Assembly: GCA_041666965.1 (NCBI GenBank)
Contig: JBAYFX010000018.1
Coordinates: forward strand, 1 to 14,926
Reading direction: 5' to 3'
Length of the DNA stretch: 14,926 nt
From: JBAYFX01 sp041666965
GTDB lineage: Bacteria > Patescibacteriota > Microgenomatia > UBA12405
Shown: positions 1-7,854 of the stretch, piece after piece
Position numbering within the stretch: position 1 is the stretch's first letter
Layout of the letters: each line of letters opens with the position of its first letter
Translations under genes and position numbers: made by a program
Notes under the pieces: generated by a model
What the model was told of the DNA's origin: nothing
Database searches by the model: none
Seen by the model: the letters and a program-made list of their open reading frames with translations, nothing else

Positions 1-972
1 CAAACTTTAAACCAAATATTGGTGGAAATGGATGGGTTTGAGCCAAGCACGGCGGTGGTAGTGTTGGCAGCGACCAACCGGGGAGACTTACTTGACCCAG
101 CCTTACTGAGGCCTGGTCGGTTTGACCGAAGAGTGGTGCTTGAGATGCCGGATTTAACCGCTAGACGCGACATTATTAAAATACACGCGCGAGGTAAACC
201 GTTTGACCAGACAGTGGATTGGGAGCGGGTGGCCCGAGCCACGGTTGGATTTTCTGGAGCAGAACTAGAAAACATGCTTAACGAGGCCGCTATAAAGGCG
301 GCGCGGGAAAACAAAACCAAAATCGGGATGGTGGACATTGATGAGGCTTCACTTAAGGTTAAGTTGGGGTCGGAAAAGAGACGAGAACAGACAGATGAGG
401 ATAAACTGATGACGGCGTACCATGAGGCCGGACACGCGATTGTAAACCACGTTGAGGAGTTGGACTCGGTAACCAGAATTTCAATAGTCTCACGGGGAAT
501 GGCGCTGGGGTTTACCCTGGTACCACCCAAGCGGGATATGATTCACCAAACCAAATCTAAGTTAATAAAACAAATGGCCATGGCCATGGGAGGAAGGGCG
601 GCGGAAGAATTGGTATTTGGCGACATTACTACCGGAGCCAGTAGTGATATATCACACGTGACCCGGATTGCCCGGAATATGGTAACGGAATGGGGAATGT
701 CGGAATTGGGGCCAATAAACCTGGGGCCGGAGATTGATACGACTGAGTACGGCAAGGGATGGATTGAACCTACCAAAATTTCTGACACAATGGCATCTCG
801 CGTGGACGAAGAGATTAAAAAACTAGTTAATACGGCCCTCGAGAAAGCCAGGGAGATTTTGAGTAAAAACAGGAAGAAACTAGATGAGATTGCAAAAGTC
901 CTGGTAGTCAAAGAAACAATTGGTGAAGATGAGTTTGAGGCAATGATGAACCCGGCGTTGGCGAAAGCGTAA
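1..972 (+). CDS. ftsH: ATP-dependent zinc metalloprotease FtsH, 3' part (5' end outside window)
   Basis: FtsH is a membrane-anchored AAA protease that extracts and degrades misfolded membrane proteins and some regulators. The frame is open from base 1 (QTLNQI then LVEMDGF), so the gene begins upstream; the N-terminal membrane anchor, Walker A and Walker B lie outside. Seen here: the second region of homology of the AAA domain (AATNR at 67-81, RPGRFDR at 112-129), the zinc-binding HEAGH at 421-435 with catalytic Glu, and the third zinc ligand Asp at 646-648 in the TGASSD context. The tail ends in a helical region and TAA at 970-972. About 323 codons are present, roughly half of a normal FtsH. 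No defect is seen. The identity is secure. Confidence 0.97.
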   Translation, partial: QTLNQILVEMDGFEPSTAVVVLAATNRGDLLDPALLRPGRFDRRVVLEMPDLTARRDIIKIHARGKPFDQTVDWERVARATVGFSGAELENMLNEAAIKAARENKTKIGMVDIDEASLKVKLGSEKRREQTDEDKLMTAYHEAGHAIVNHVEELDSVTRISIVSRGMALGFTLVPPKRDMIHQTKSKLIKQMAMAMGGRAAEELVFGDITTGASSDISHVTRIARNMVTEWGMSELGPINLGPEIDTTEYGKGWIEPTKISDTMASRVDEEIKKLVNTALEKAREILSKNRKKLDEIAKVLVVKETIGEDEFEAMMNPALAKA

Positions 973-975
973 GTA

Positions 976-1015
976 GTACGTTGGTACGCTAGTACGACCG
1001 TTCGTTCGTACGCTA
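976..1015. repeat. 8-bp tandem repeat, five units, just after ftsH stop
   Basis: Five contiguous 8-base units follow the ftsH stop by 3 bases: GTACGTTG, GTACGCTA, GTACGACC, GTTCGTTC and GTACGCTA. The units share the frame GTACGNNN, with one deviation in unit four. GTAC is self-complementary, so neighbouring units can pair into small hairpins, for example GTAC-GCTA-GTAC at 984-995. No T-tract follows, so it is not a standard terminator. The rest of the stretch to 1099 shows nothing recognisable; it separates the convergent ftsH and RRM genes. Confidence 0.75.
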
Positions 1016-1099
1016 GACAAAAGGAAACTAAGTAAGATGAAAATACATTATTATAGGATTAAGTTATTGAAAAAGGGTATGGTGGAGGTTAAAAAATGT

Positions 1100-1399
1100 T
1101 TATTGGGTAACTTGAGTTGTAGCGATATATTTATCGATGGTTTTTTTTGTGATGAACTTAGAAATTAAATATTTATCTTTATATAAGGTTCCATTGAGGG
1201 TTTTGGCGGCTTTTTTCATGGATACCATAGAGTTTAGCTTAATAAAGGCAAAATCTAGTTTTTGGGCCGGATTTAGGAGATTTGTGCTGATTTTTAGATG
1301 GGTAATTTGACCGAAGGGTGTGACAAGTTCGACAATGTCGGTGTCGGTAGTATTTTTGGGTAAATTGCCCAAATAGATGGAGTTAGCAATATTGGCCAT
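1100..1399 (-). CDS. Small RRM-family RNA-binding protein
   Basis: A 99-residue protein consisting of one RNA recognition motif. The RNP2 motif IYLGNLP is at residues 8-14. A weaker RNP1 motif (LDFAFIKL, around residues 48-55) keeps the two aromatic RNA-contact positions. The N-terminus MANIANS is typical of single-RRM bacterial proteins, which bind single-stranded RNA and are often linked to RNA stability or cold response. The start is ATG at 1399 with no Shine-Dalgarno. The gene diverges from the 774-residue gene across a palindromic TATAAT element and converges on ftsH. Its C-terminus (KKTIDKYIATTQVTQ) is polar and shows no further domain. The family assignment is good; the specific RNA target is unknown. 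Confidence 0.85.
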   Translation of the reverse strand: MANIANSIYLGNLPKNTTDTDIVELVTPFGQITHLKISTNLLNPAQKLDFAFIKLNSMVSMKKAAKTLNGTLYKDKYLISKFITKKTIDKYIATTQVTQ

Positions 1400-1425
1400 T
1401 AGATAGTGTAAACAAACTAGTAACT

Positions 1426-1437
1426 GTATTATAATAC
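1426..1437. promoter_or_regulatory. Palindromic divergent -10 element
   Basis: GTATTATAATAC is a perfect 12-bp palindrome that presents TATAAT on both strands (1430-1435 plus; 1433-1428 minus). On the plus strand the expected RNA start is about 1442, one base before the ATG at 1443, so that gene would be essentially leaderless. On the minus strand it would give the RRM gene a leader of about 20 bases. No convincing -35 is seen on either side. The promoter role is inferred. Confidence 0.55.
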
Positions 1438-1442
1438 ATGAT

Positions 1443-3767
1443 ATGGTAATGAGCGAAGAAGATTGGCGACGATTGACTGATTTGCAGGGGGATAGATTAA
1501 GCGGAAGGCAGGGGTTTGCGGAGAGAAAAGAAGAGGGCAGGGGGGAAAGTGCAGTGCAACAGCTGGGATATGGTTATCGGGGAGCAGATACTTTGGTTGC
1601 GGAATATTTGACACTTCCCAGAGGTGAGGCGTGGAGGATGGAGGCGGGTGAGGACACAGTAGAGGGAAGGCTGTTAAGAGCGGCGGTGACGGATTCGGCC
1701 TTGCTTCCACGGCTTAGGGAGGGAATAAGAACCCTTGATTGGTCGGTGGCAACTGGCCCGGCTTTATTCTTAAATGATGCAAGGAGAGCGTGCGAAAAAG
1801 CACATAGTATTTCCGGTGAGGCAGTAAGAGGGAGGGATAGGTTAGGCCAGCTAGTGGATGGAAGCATTGCGGCGGTAGCCACTCAACATGCGGCGGCGGC
1901 GGCTAGATTGGAAGTAATGGGGCTGGTGGCACCAGAGAGTGGCCATCCAGCAAGCGAAGCGGTCGAGAGAGATAAATTGGCAATGAGGTTGCGTGAAGCA
2001 GAGATTGGTTTAATTGAGACGGGTATAAATGTGGGGGTTCGCCAAGAGGTGTTAGGAGAATATATGAAAACTTTGGTACTTGCCGGGGAGACTGTAACAT
2101 CGGTGAGAGCTGGTTTAACAGATAAAGTAAAAGGGGCTGAGGTTCGTGCAAGGCTTAATGCAAAAAGAACAAAGATAATGGCAGTGGAAAGGGGGATGAT
2201 GGGAGTTGGTGAGTCGGCACAGTTTTTGTATCAACTCTTGAGCATGCAAACAGATTTGGATGGGATTGTTAAAGTGTTTACCGGGCCAGACCACAACATT
2301 CCAACCCACTTACTAACTTTTTTGTCTTTGTCTGACCATTTGAATAGGGCTACAACAATCGCATTTAAAGAACTAATGAGACAGGCTTACCCGAAGTTTG
2401 AAAGTGGGAAGTTGGTTACTGATAGTAAATTAGCGACAAGTGATCACAAATTTAGTTTGGCGGCAATGAAAGATTGTACCCCAGCACAAAGAGAAAAATA
2501 TTTTGCTGATTGGGAGGGGGTAGTTATGACTCAACTTGAGGCTGAAGGGATTGGGGACGAGTTTCAACTAGCGGAAGACGCTGTAAGCTTGGCGACGTTT
2601 TTAAGCGAGTTGTTGACACTGGGGGGGACTGCTTACCCAAGAGATAGAATAACAGGAAAGTTGATTGGAAAGGCAGCTGGGGGAGTTGACCCTGGCGGTG
2701 AGGGTAGCGGAAGTATGTATGATTTTGGAGGAGTAGACACTGTTAATAAGGTTCACCAATTGAGGGATAGAAAATCAGGTGAGGCGGAAAAGGGCAGAAG
2801 TGCCCCAAGGCCGGGGGTTATTCAAGGATTATCTCAAGAATTGTTATTTAACATGTTGCAATATAGTGAGGCTACCCAAAGTGGGAAAGGGATGGGAATT
2901 AGCGTTTTGGAGGCGATTACCAGAGACACTCCTGCAGGAGGGACTGAATATACAATTAGGGACTTGGTGGAGAATATGACCAGTGGAGATCATTTTTCGT
3001 ACATGCTTTATGCTTTTCGGGCATGTCAAATTTCATCTAAGTTGGATCAATTACCAGCAGGCAGAATAGAGGTAATTAGACAACTTGGAGGTGGTCCAGA
3101 GAAACTCCTAACAGACATGATTGATATTATGTTGGGTCTAAATAAAGCTTGGCAAACGATTCCTTTTGGGTCTGACAGAGTCAGGGTACATTGGATGGGA
3201 TACGATGAAAAGGGGACTGATGCGGACAAGGCAGATAAGGCAAAGCAATACAGGGAAGGAAAAACAATTGAGATTCGGAGGAACATGGTAAATTTGTTTG
3301 CAGATTTTTATAGAGGTGCCGTTATTGGGGCGCCATCTAGTGGCGGATATGAGGATAATCCTGATTGGAGGGGGATTGTTGACCTTCTACCCCAAAAGGT
3401 ATATGAGCGGTTGGTGGTTTATACAAATATTTTAACTCCGCAGATGTACGCAATGGCCATAGGTTTGGCTAAAGACGATAGGCTGGGGGGATGTTTGACT
3501 GACGAGATTATTTACGCCGATACAAAAGAGGCGGAGGCATTGAGGCGAGTATTGTTACAGGATCCGAGATTGAGTGATGAGTCGTTAATTAACGTTATTC
3601 CTGTGGCAGGATATGCCGGGACGAACGATAATGTAAGAGAGAGTACGGCGAGGTTGGTAAATTCATCTGCAGATGCTGTTGTTCATAGAAAAGTTATCCC
3701 TGATGTTCAGAAGGAACGGGCGAGAAGAATAAAAGTCAAATTAACAACACAAAGCGACAAGGTTTAA
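1443..3767 (+). CDS. Large soluble protein of unknown function (774 aa)
   Basis: I do not recognise this protein. It has no signal peptide and no membrane segment, so it is probably cytoplasmic. The first 60 residues are charged and low in hydrophobics. Residues about 60-330 look mostly helical, with Ala/Arg/Glu-rich stretches. Residues about 415-470 form a Gly/Ser/charged linker (VDPGGEGSGS to GEAEKGRSAPRPG). The remainder is a second globular, helical part ending in a basic tail (KERARRIKVKLTTQ). No nucleotide-binding loop, zinc cluster or catalytic triad motif is evident. The start at ATG 1443 is placed by the TATAAT at 1430-1435; a second in-frame ATG lies at 1449. It converges on the VirB6-like gene with only 28 bases between stops. 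It could be a lineage-specific protein. Confidence 0.85.
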   Translation: MVMSEEDWRRLTDLQGDRLSGRQGFAERKEEGRGESAVQQLGYGYRGADTLVAEYLTLPRGEAWRMEAGEDTVEGRLLRAAVTDSALLPRLREGIRTLDWSVATGPALFLNDARRACEKAHSISGEAVRGRDRLGQLVDGSIAAVATQHAAAAARLEVMGLVAPESGHPASEAVERDKLAMRLREAEIGLIETGINVGVRQEVLGEYMKTLVLAGETVTSVRAGLTDKVKGAEVRARLNAKRTKIMAVERGMMGVGESAQFLYQLLSMQTDLDGIVKVFTGPDHNIPTHLLTFLSLSDHLNRATTIAFKELMRQAYPKFESGKLVTDSKLATSDHKFSLAAMKDCTPAQREKYFADWEGVVMTQLEAEGIGDEFQLAEDAVSLATFLSELLTLGGTAYPRDRITGKLIGKAAGGVDPGGEGSGSMYDFGGVDTVNKVHQLRDRKSGEAEKGRSAPRPGVIQGLSQELLFNMLQYSEATQSGKGMGISVLEAITRDTPAGGTEYTIRDLVENMTSGDHFSYMLYAFRACQISSKLDQLPAGRIEVIRQLGGGPEKLLTDMIDIMLGLNKAWQTIPFGSDRVRVHWMGYDEKGTDADKADKAKQYREGKTIEIRRNMVNLFADFYRGAVIGAPSSGGYEDNPDWRGIVDLLPQKVYERLVVYTNILTPQMYAMAIGLAKDDRLGGCLTDEIIYADTKEAEALRRVLLQDPRLSDESLINVIPVAGYAGTNDNVRESTARLVNSSADAVVHRKVIPDVQKERARRIKVKLTTQSDKV

Positions 3768-3795
3768 AGCTATTTATAAAAGGAGAAGTTGGCAG

Positions 3796-5475
3796 TTATT
3801 TAAATTTTTTACCCTGGGTAGCAGCGACATTTTGGTAGAGATCTTGTACCCCGCCGGCAACTTTTCCGACAGTGGATGGAGTTACGACAGGTTTACCAGG
3901 AAGTTTGTGAATGAGATTAGCAATTCTTGTTTGTCCTGGTCCTGTTTGTGCATATTTGAGGGCTTCATTACCACCAGACCAAGCCCCTTGGGCGGCTAGG
4001 CCACCTACCTGTTTATATGATTGTTCTGCGGCTTGAGTCCATGGAGAAGGTTTAATACCAAAGATAAATTGAGGAACCATGTCGGGAAGTTTCGACATGA
4101 TGCCGGCGGCAACTAGGCCAATTCCAGCCGGAACAAGTCCTCCACTTAAAGCTGCCCACGCACCGGGGAGGCCTCCGCCGTTTAACAAGCTGGGTGTCCA
4201 AATTCCACCTCCAGCAACTGGGTTATTTTGCCAGACGGAAACTCCAGTTTTTTCAATGATAATGTTGGCGATTACTAAGAAAATAATTGAAATTGGGAAA
4301 ACTGAAATATAAGCAATTAGATCTGTAATCCAGGAACTGAAACCCATTTTCATACCAGGAATAGCGCCTGCGGCAATCTCGAAAGGAGCAATAATTATTT
4401 TAAAAATTATTGTTACATAGGTTTTAATTAGCCCGAAGAAAAACTTGAGTTGCCAAAACAAAACTAAAATGGCAACAATTAGAAGAACTAAAACGGTGCC
4501 AACACCAGCACCTATTCCTGCTCCTACAAGAGGACCAAAAGGGCCAACGGCAAGGCTGGCAGGTGCCCCAAGAATTCCGCCGACTATGGCACCGAGAACA
4601 GTACCAATAAGGGCAATGGCATTCATGGGAAGCATATACCAGGTTAAATTAAAGACAGCTGAAAGACTGGGGTTGGCGAGAGTGGTGTAGTTAAAAACAT
4701 GGTTGCCACTACCTACTATATTGTCCCCCAATGCTTTTCCCTGGCCTTGAAAAAGGAGAGCAACAACTAGCGCCTGAAACACTGAAGACAAATCAATAAT
4801 TAATCCGGCAATGGCATAAGAAAAAGTTACTAAAACAAGAGCTGTTATTAACCCGGGAATTGAGTTTTGGATGTTAACTGTAGCCTGAGGAGAAATCTTA
4901 ACTTTTAGAATTATCATGACACCAATGGCAATGAACAGAAGTGAAGAAATTAAGTAGACTGCGTTTCTAAAGCTGCGCCATAAAGGAAGAATGGGTTGGA
5001 GGCCTTTAAATCCAACTCCTTGAGCCAAAGCTGGTTTGCCCAAAAATGAATCTTTGATTTGAGCAAGATATTCGACACCTGAGGCGGGAGGGGCAAAGAG
5101 AGAAGCAATCATACCTGTATTAGTTCCAATTGCTCCACCAAGTTGTTGACCCGAGCCTGGGTTGTAACATTTGAATTGTTGCTGAAAACAAGTGTTGGGG
5201 ATGGTACCCGTTAAGACATTTAAAACAGAAACCATATTGCCTTTGAGGGCTTCGTCCATCCAGGACTCCTGATTACCACCTGTGGAAATGGCGTTTTGTT
5301 TGTATTGAATTACATTTTCCGGCTGGGGGGCAGTTTGGGCTAAAAGACGGGGGGCCCAAAAAGCGGAGGATAATATAAACAGAGAAAAAAAGGTGATTTT
5401 AGTTTTGAGTGTAAGACGGGGGAAAAGAGGGGTGTCACGGCGGTTGAGGCGGGAAATAATAGTACCAAAAGACAT
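3796..5475 (-). CDS. VirB6/TrbL-like polytopic membrane protein of a type IV secretion-like apparatus
   Basis: A 559-residue protein with an N-terminal signal-like segment (about 26-46, ending RLLAQ). An outside loop follows with two cysteines (C96 and C103), then about seven membrane segments (near 172-191, 206-228, 280-305, 322-345, 350-372, 385-408 and 440-465). The segment KISPQATVNIQNSIPGLI followed by a long hydrophobic helix is a signature I associate with inner-membrane channel proteins of Patescibacteria pilus loci. VirB6/TrbL proteins form the inner-membrane part of type IV secretion channels. The C-terminus (after about 470) is soluble and Gln/Gly-rich. It is the last gene of the minus-strand pilin locus. 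It has its own extended -10 box (5483-5491), so it need not depend on readthrough across the repeat upstream. The start ATG at 5475 fits that promoter. VirB6-like is a fold-level inference. Confidence 0.75.
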   Translation of the reverse strand: MSFGTIISRLNRRDTPLFPRLTLKTKITFFSLFILSSAFWAPRLLAQTAPQPENVIQYKQNAISTGGNQESWMDEALKGNMVSVLNVLTGTIPNTCFQQQFKCYNPGSGQQLGGAIGTNTGMIASLFAPPASGVEYLAQIKDSFLGKPALAQGVGFKGLQPILPLWRSFRNAVYLISSLLFIAIGVMIILKVKISPQATVNIQNSIPGLITALVLVTFSYAIAGLIIDLSSVFQALVVALLFQGQGKALGDNIVGSGNHVFNYTTLANPSLSAVFNLTWYMLPMNAIALIGTVLGAIVGGILGAPASLAVGPFGPLVGAGIGAGVGTVLVLLIVAILVLFWQLKFFFGLIKTYVTIIFKIIIAPFEIAAGAIPGMKMGFSSWITDLIAYISVFPISIIFLVIANIIIEKTGVSVWQNNPVAGGGIWTPSLLNGGGLPGAWAALSGGLVPAGIGLVAAGIMSKLPDMVPQFIFGIKPSPWTQAAEQSYKQVGGLAAQGAWSGGNEALKYAQTGPGQTRIANLIHKLPGKPVVTPSTVGKVAGGVQDLYQNVAATQGKKFK

Positions 5476-5482
5476 TGAGTGG

Positions 5483-5491
5483 ATTATAGCA
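5483..5491 (-). promoter_or_regulatory. Extended -10 promoter, leaderless start for the VirB6-like gene
   Basis: On the minus strand TGCTATAAT is followed by seven bases (CCACTCA) and then ATG at 5475. An RNA start seven bases after the box falls at 5476, giving a leader of zero to one base. The extended -10 (TGN plus a perfect hexamer) commonly removes the need for a -35, and none is evident. Confidence 0.65.
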
Positions 5492-5533
5492 GAATGAGAT
5501 TGAAAATAGAGAGTGGGGGATAGTAAAGCTCGA

Positions 5534-5644
5534 CAAGCGTTTTGTTGGGTGCTTCCGTCTGAGACGGACTTCGCTGCGCTTCGCGAACTTACCGGTCAAG
5601 TGCTACGCCTTGCCGGGATCGCTGCGCGCCCAAAAAACTACTTG
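5534..5644 (+). repeat. Structured 111-bp interspersed repeat, copy 1
   Basis: The element runs from CAAGCG to CTACTTG. Its outer arms are imperfect inverted repeats. An 8-bp closing stem (5545-5552 with 5626-5633; TTGGGTGC with GCGCCCAA, one G-T pair) encloses three hairpins: 5554-5568 (TCCGTC-TGA-GACGGA), 5570-5587 (TTCGC / GCGAA) and 5592-5616 (CCGGTCAAG / CTTGCCGG, one bulge). The 91-base core (TTGGG to CCCAAAA) is identical to copy 2. It occupies most of the 216-base gap between the 719-residue and VirB6-like genes. A short open frame through it on the plus strand is not considered a gene. Confidence 0.85.
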
Positions 5645-5691
5645 TCTTCGCTTGTTTGCTTGAAGCCGGAAAGACATTTACTATACTTGGA

Positions 5692-7851
5692 TTAGAGTTG
5701 CCAGCGGGCGGGGAGGAGTTGGTTTTGGAAACGGTCGTAATTGACGTCGGTTTGCTGACCGGGATGGGCATAGGGAATGGCTTCATTGCCACCGGCGGTT
5801 GAACCTGATCCGCCTTTTTGAAACTTACCCTGATCGCGGTAGGGTGTAAAGTCGTAAAAAACCTCATTAAGCATGCCTTCGTTTCCAGGTATGGCAGCCG
5901 GATAATTGGCAGTAATAGCGACATTGGTGGAGACAGTTTTATCCTTGCCAGTTATTTGGGCGACCAAGTTTTTAACCCAGGCAAAAAAGGAGAGAGGGGA
6001 GGGTTTGTGGGGAGTGGTGTAACCACCGGACATGGCACAGATATTAGTTTTTTGAACTTTTTTTTGCTGGCGGGCGGCAACACCGCTTCCGAGAGACCAA
6101 CCGGTTTTGTTGTAGGCGGCGGCGGCCAGATGGGGGGCGGATTGGGGGGTAGGAGTGGGACGGGCTGAGCCATCGGCATCAATATTGGTGACGGTAATTT
6201 GAATGTTGGCGCTGGAGCAGCCGGGATTGGTAACCCAAAAACTGTTGTAGGTGTTTTTGTAGCAACCTGAGTAGGAAGCGGGACGGTAGGGGAAACCAAA
6301 ACGCCTTTCGTAACCCCCTCCCTCAAAATGGCGGGAGAGAATATCGGAAATGTCTCCCGGAATTCCATCCTGGATTGATTTGCCGCCGACACACTTCCAG
6401 GCGACTTTTTCGCGAAGCTGATAGACCAGTTCGGATATGGTCATGGGCTGGCAACCAGCCTCAAAAAGCCCGATTTCCCGGCAACCACCGTAACCAGGAC
6501 AACTCCAAGCGATGGGCTGGTCGGTGGCTACAAGTGACGGGTCACGCTTGAGGGGATCATCTTCGAGAGAGCGGACGGCTTCCTGAAAAAGCTGCCACTT
6601 GAGGGCTTTCTTTTCACACTCGGTAGTGGCCCGGGTAACGGGGTTATAGCCATATTTACCGTAAGAAGTAAGATAGCGGCGTTTGCGCTCGGGTTTGACG
6701 ACATAGGCTTGAGGGAAGCCACAGGTAGGAACCCCGCTGGTTTCGGATATGGGGCATTTGGAAACCCAGGAACAGAATTTGGTTTCACCGAAATTAGTAT
6801 AGGGACCGGAAGTGCCAATGTCCTCACTGACTTCGGTAACAGTCATGGGCTCATAGGTGGTAACCTGGTTGCCCTGATCGTCGGTAGTAGTAGTGGAGGG
6901 TGAGGTGTAAGTTTGTTTGATGGTGCCGGAATAATTACAGGCAATACCCTGATAACCGTTTTCGTAGGTGGTGGCGTAGGCATTATTGTCACCGACAACT
7001 GGGTTAAAGCCAACCGGATAGCGGTAGGCGGTAGTGTTGACGGTGGGGGGAACTAGATCGTAGACCGACTGGGGAGCGTCGGGGAGGGTGGGCTCGGGGG
7101 TAACAGAAGGAACGGGATTGACGGAACAGGTGGAGGGACCAGTGGCGGGACCAACTAAACCAGCCTTAAGACCGGGGGCTTCAAAGCCGGTCATGCCTTT
7201 GCCGAGTTCAAAATAAAAAGTGTCGCCGGTACCCGGACCACCAATGACTTCGATGACAATTAAGTCGTTGGTGTTTTTGACTCCAGTACAGTAGGTAAAC
7301 TCACCGGGTTTGTACTTTTTTTTGTAGCGGAGGGTTTGAGTCATGCAAGCGCTGGGATAAGAGGCGCCAGTATTGGTAGGAATACAAACCTGGCGGGAGC
7401 CGGCGAGGGCCGAATCACGGTCGATGCCGACAATCATGAAGGGATCGGTGGTGTAAACCTGACCCTCAGTGCCTGAGGGGGGAAGCCATCGGACACCGTC
7501 ATCAGTTATGGACTGGCCACTGGTGTAACTACCACACTTGGCATAGGTGTAAGAAGCGACGCCACCGGAGTCACACTGAACAGGCTGCCAATCGGGAGTG
7601 GCCCAAGATGTATCTTCCCGGCGGTAAATGCTACCGTCGCCGCCGATATAGAATTGCTCGTAGTTACCATTTTTGTACATACGCACCGGGGAGCCGGGGC
7701 CGGCTCCACCTTCATTGGTGTAACAAATTTGTTCGCCAGTACTGAGAGCGTGGCAGGAACCGGCCGGGGGAGCAATGAATCCTTCAAAATTTTGAGCGTG
7801 AGCAGTTACTGGAAAAAAGAGGGCAATGACAATAAACCAGAGGACGATCAT
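5692..7851 (-). CDS. Secreted Cys-rich 719-aa protein of the pilus locus (possible adhesin/tip protein)
   Basis: The protein starts with a clear signal peptide (residues 1-19, hydrophobic core then AHA, cleavage before Gln20). The mature part has no other membrane span and about 20 cysteines, an even number that suggests disulfide bonding outside the membrane. It is rich in Tyr, Gly, Thr, Ser and Pro. A Pro/Thr linker (PTPTPQSAP) divides it near residue 570. The C-terminal part includes FFAWVKNLVAQITGKD, an AIPGNEGMLNEVFYDFTPY segment and a Gly/Ser-rich tail. The ATG at 7851 lies three bases after the stop of the sixth pilin gene, so the two are co-transcribed. A large exported protein encoded with pilins and VirB6 suggests a surface or tip component that contacts another cell, but that function is inferred. 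I recognise no enzyme motif. The coding strand looks richer in GC than the VirB6-like gene. Confidence 0.8.
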   Translation of the reverse strand: MIVLWFIVIALFFPVTAHAQNFEGFIAPPAGSCHALSTGEQICYTNEGGAGPGSPVRMYKNGNYEQFYIGGDGSIYRREDTSWATPDWQPVQCDSGGVASYTYAKCGSYTSGQSITDDGVRWLPPSGTEGQVYTTDPFMIVGIDRDSALAGSRQVCIPTNTGASYPSACMTQTLRYKKKYKPGEFTYCTGVKNTNDLIVIEVIGGPGTGDTFYFELGKGMTGFEAPGLKAGLVGPATGPSTCSVNPVPSVTPEPTLPDAPQSVYDLVPPTVNTTAYRYPVGFNPVVGDNNAYATTYENGYQGIACNYSGTIKQTYTSPSTTTTDDQGNQVTTYEPMTVTEVSEDIGTSGPYTNFGETKFCSWVSKCPISETSGVPTCGFPQAYVVKPERKRRYLTSYGKYGYNPVTRATTECEKKALKWQLFQEAVRSLEDDPLKRDPSLVATDQPIAWSCPGYGGCREIGLFEAGCQPMTISELVYQLREKVAWKCVGGKSIQDGIPGDISDILSRHFEGGGYERRFGFPYRPASYSGCYKNTYNSFWVTNPGCSSANIQITVTNIDADGSARPTPTPQSAPHLAAAAYNKTGWSLGSGVAARQQKKVQKTNICAMSGGYTTPHKPSPLSFFAWVKNLVAQITGKDKTVSTNVAITANYPAAIPGNEGMLNEVFYDFTPYRDQGKFQKGGSGSTAGGNEAIPYAHPGQQTDVNYDRFQNQLLPARWQL

Positions 7852-7854
7852 GGA

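Noticed and set aside
5545..5633. Repeat core as a tRNA or tRNA-like gene
   Set aside because: The three-hairpin fold recalls a cloverleaf, but arm and loop sizes are wrong and no T-loop or CCA end is present.
5513..5695. Short plus-strand open frame through repeat copy 1
   Set aside because: Nearly all of it is the 111-bp repeat, whose inverted-repeat structure explains it; no family features and no promoter of its own.
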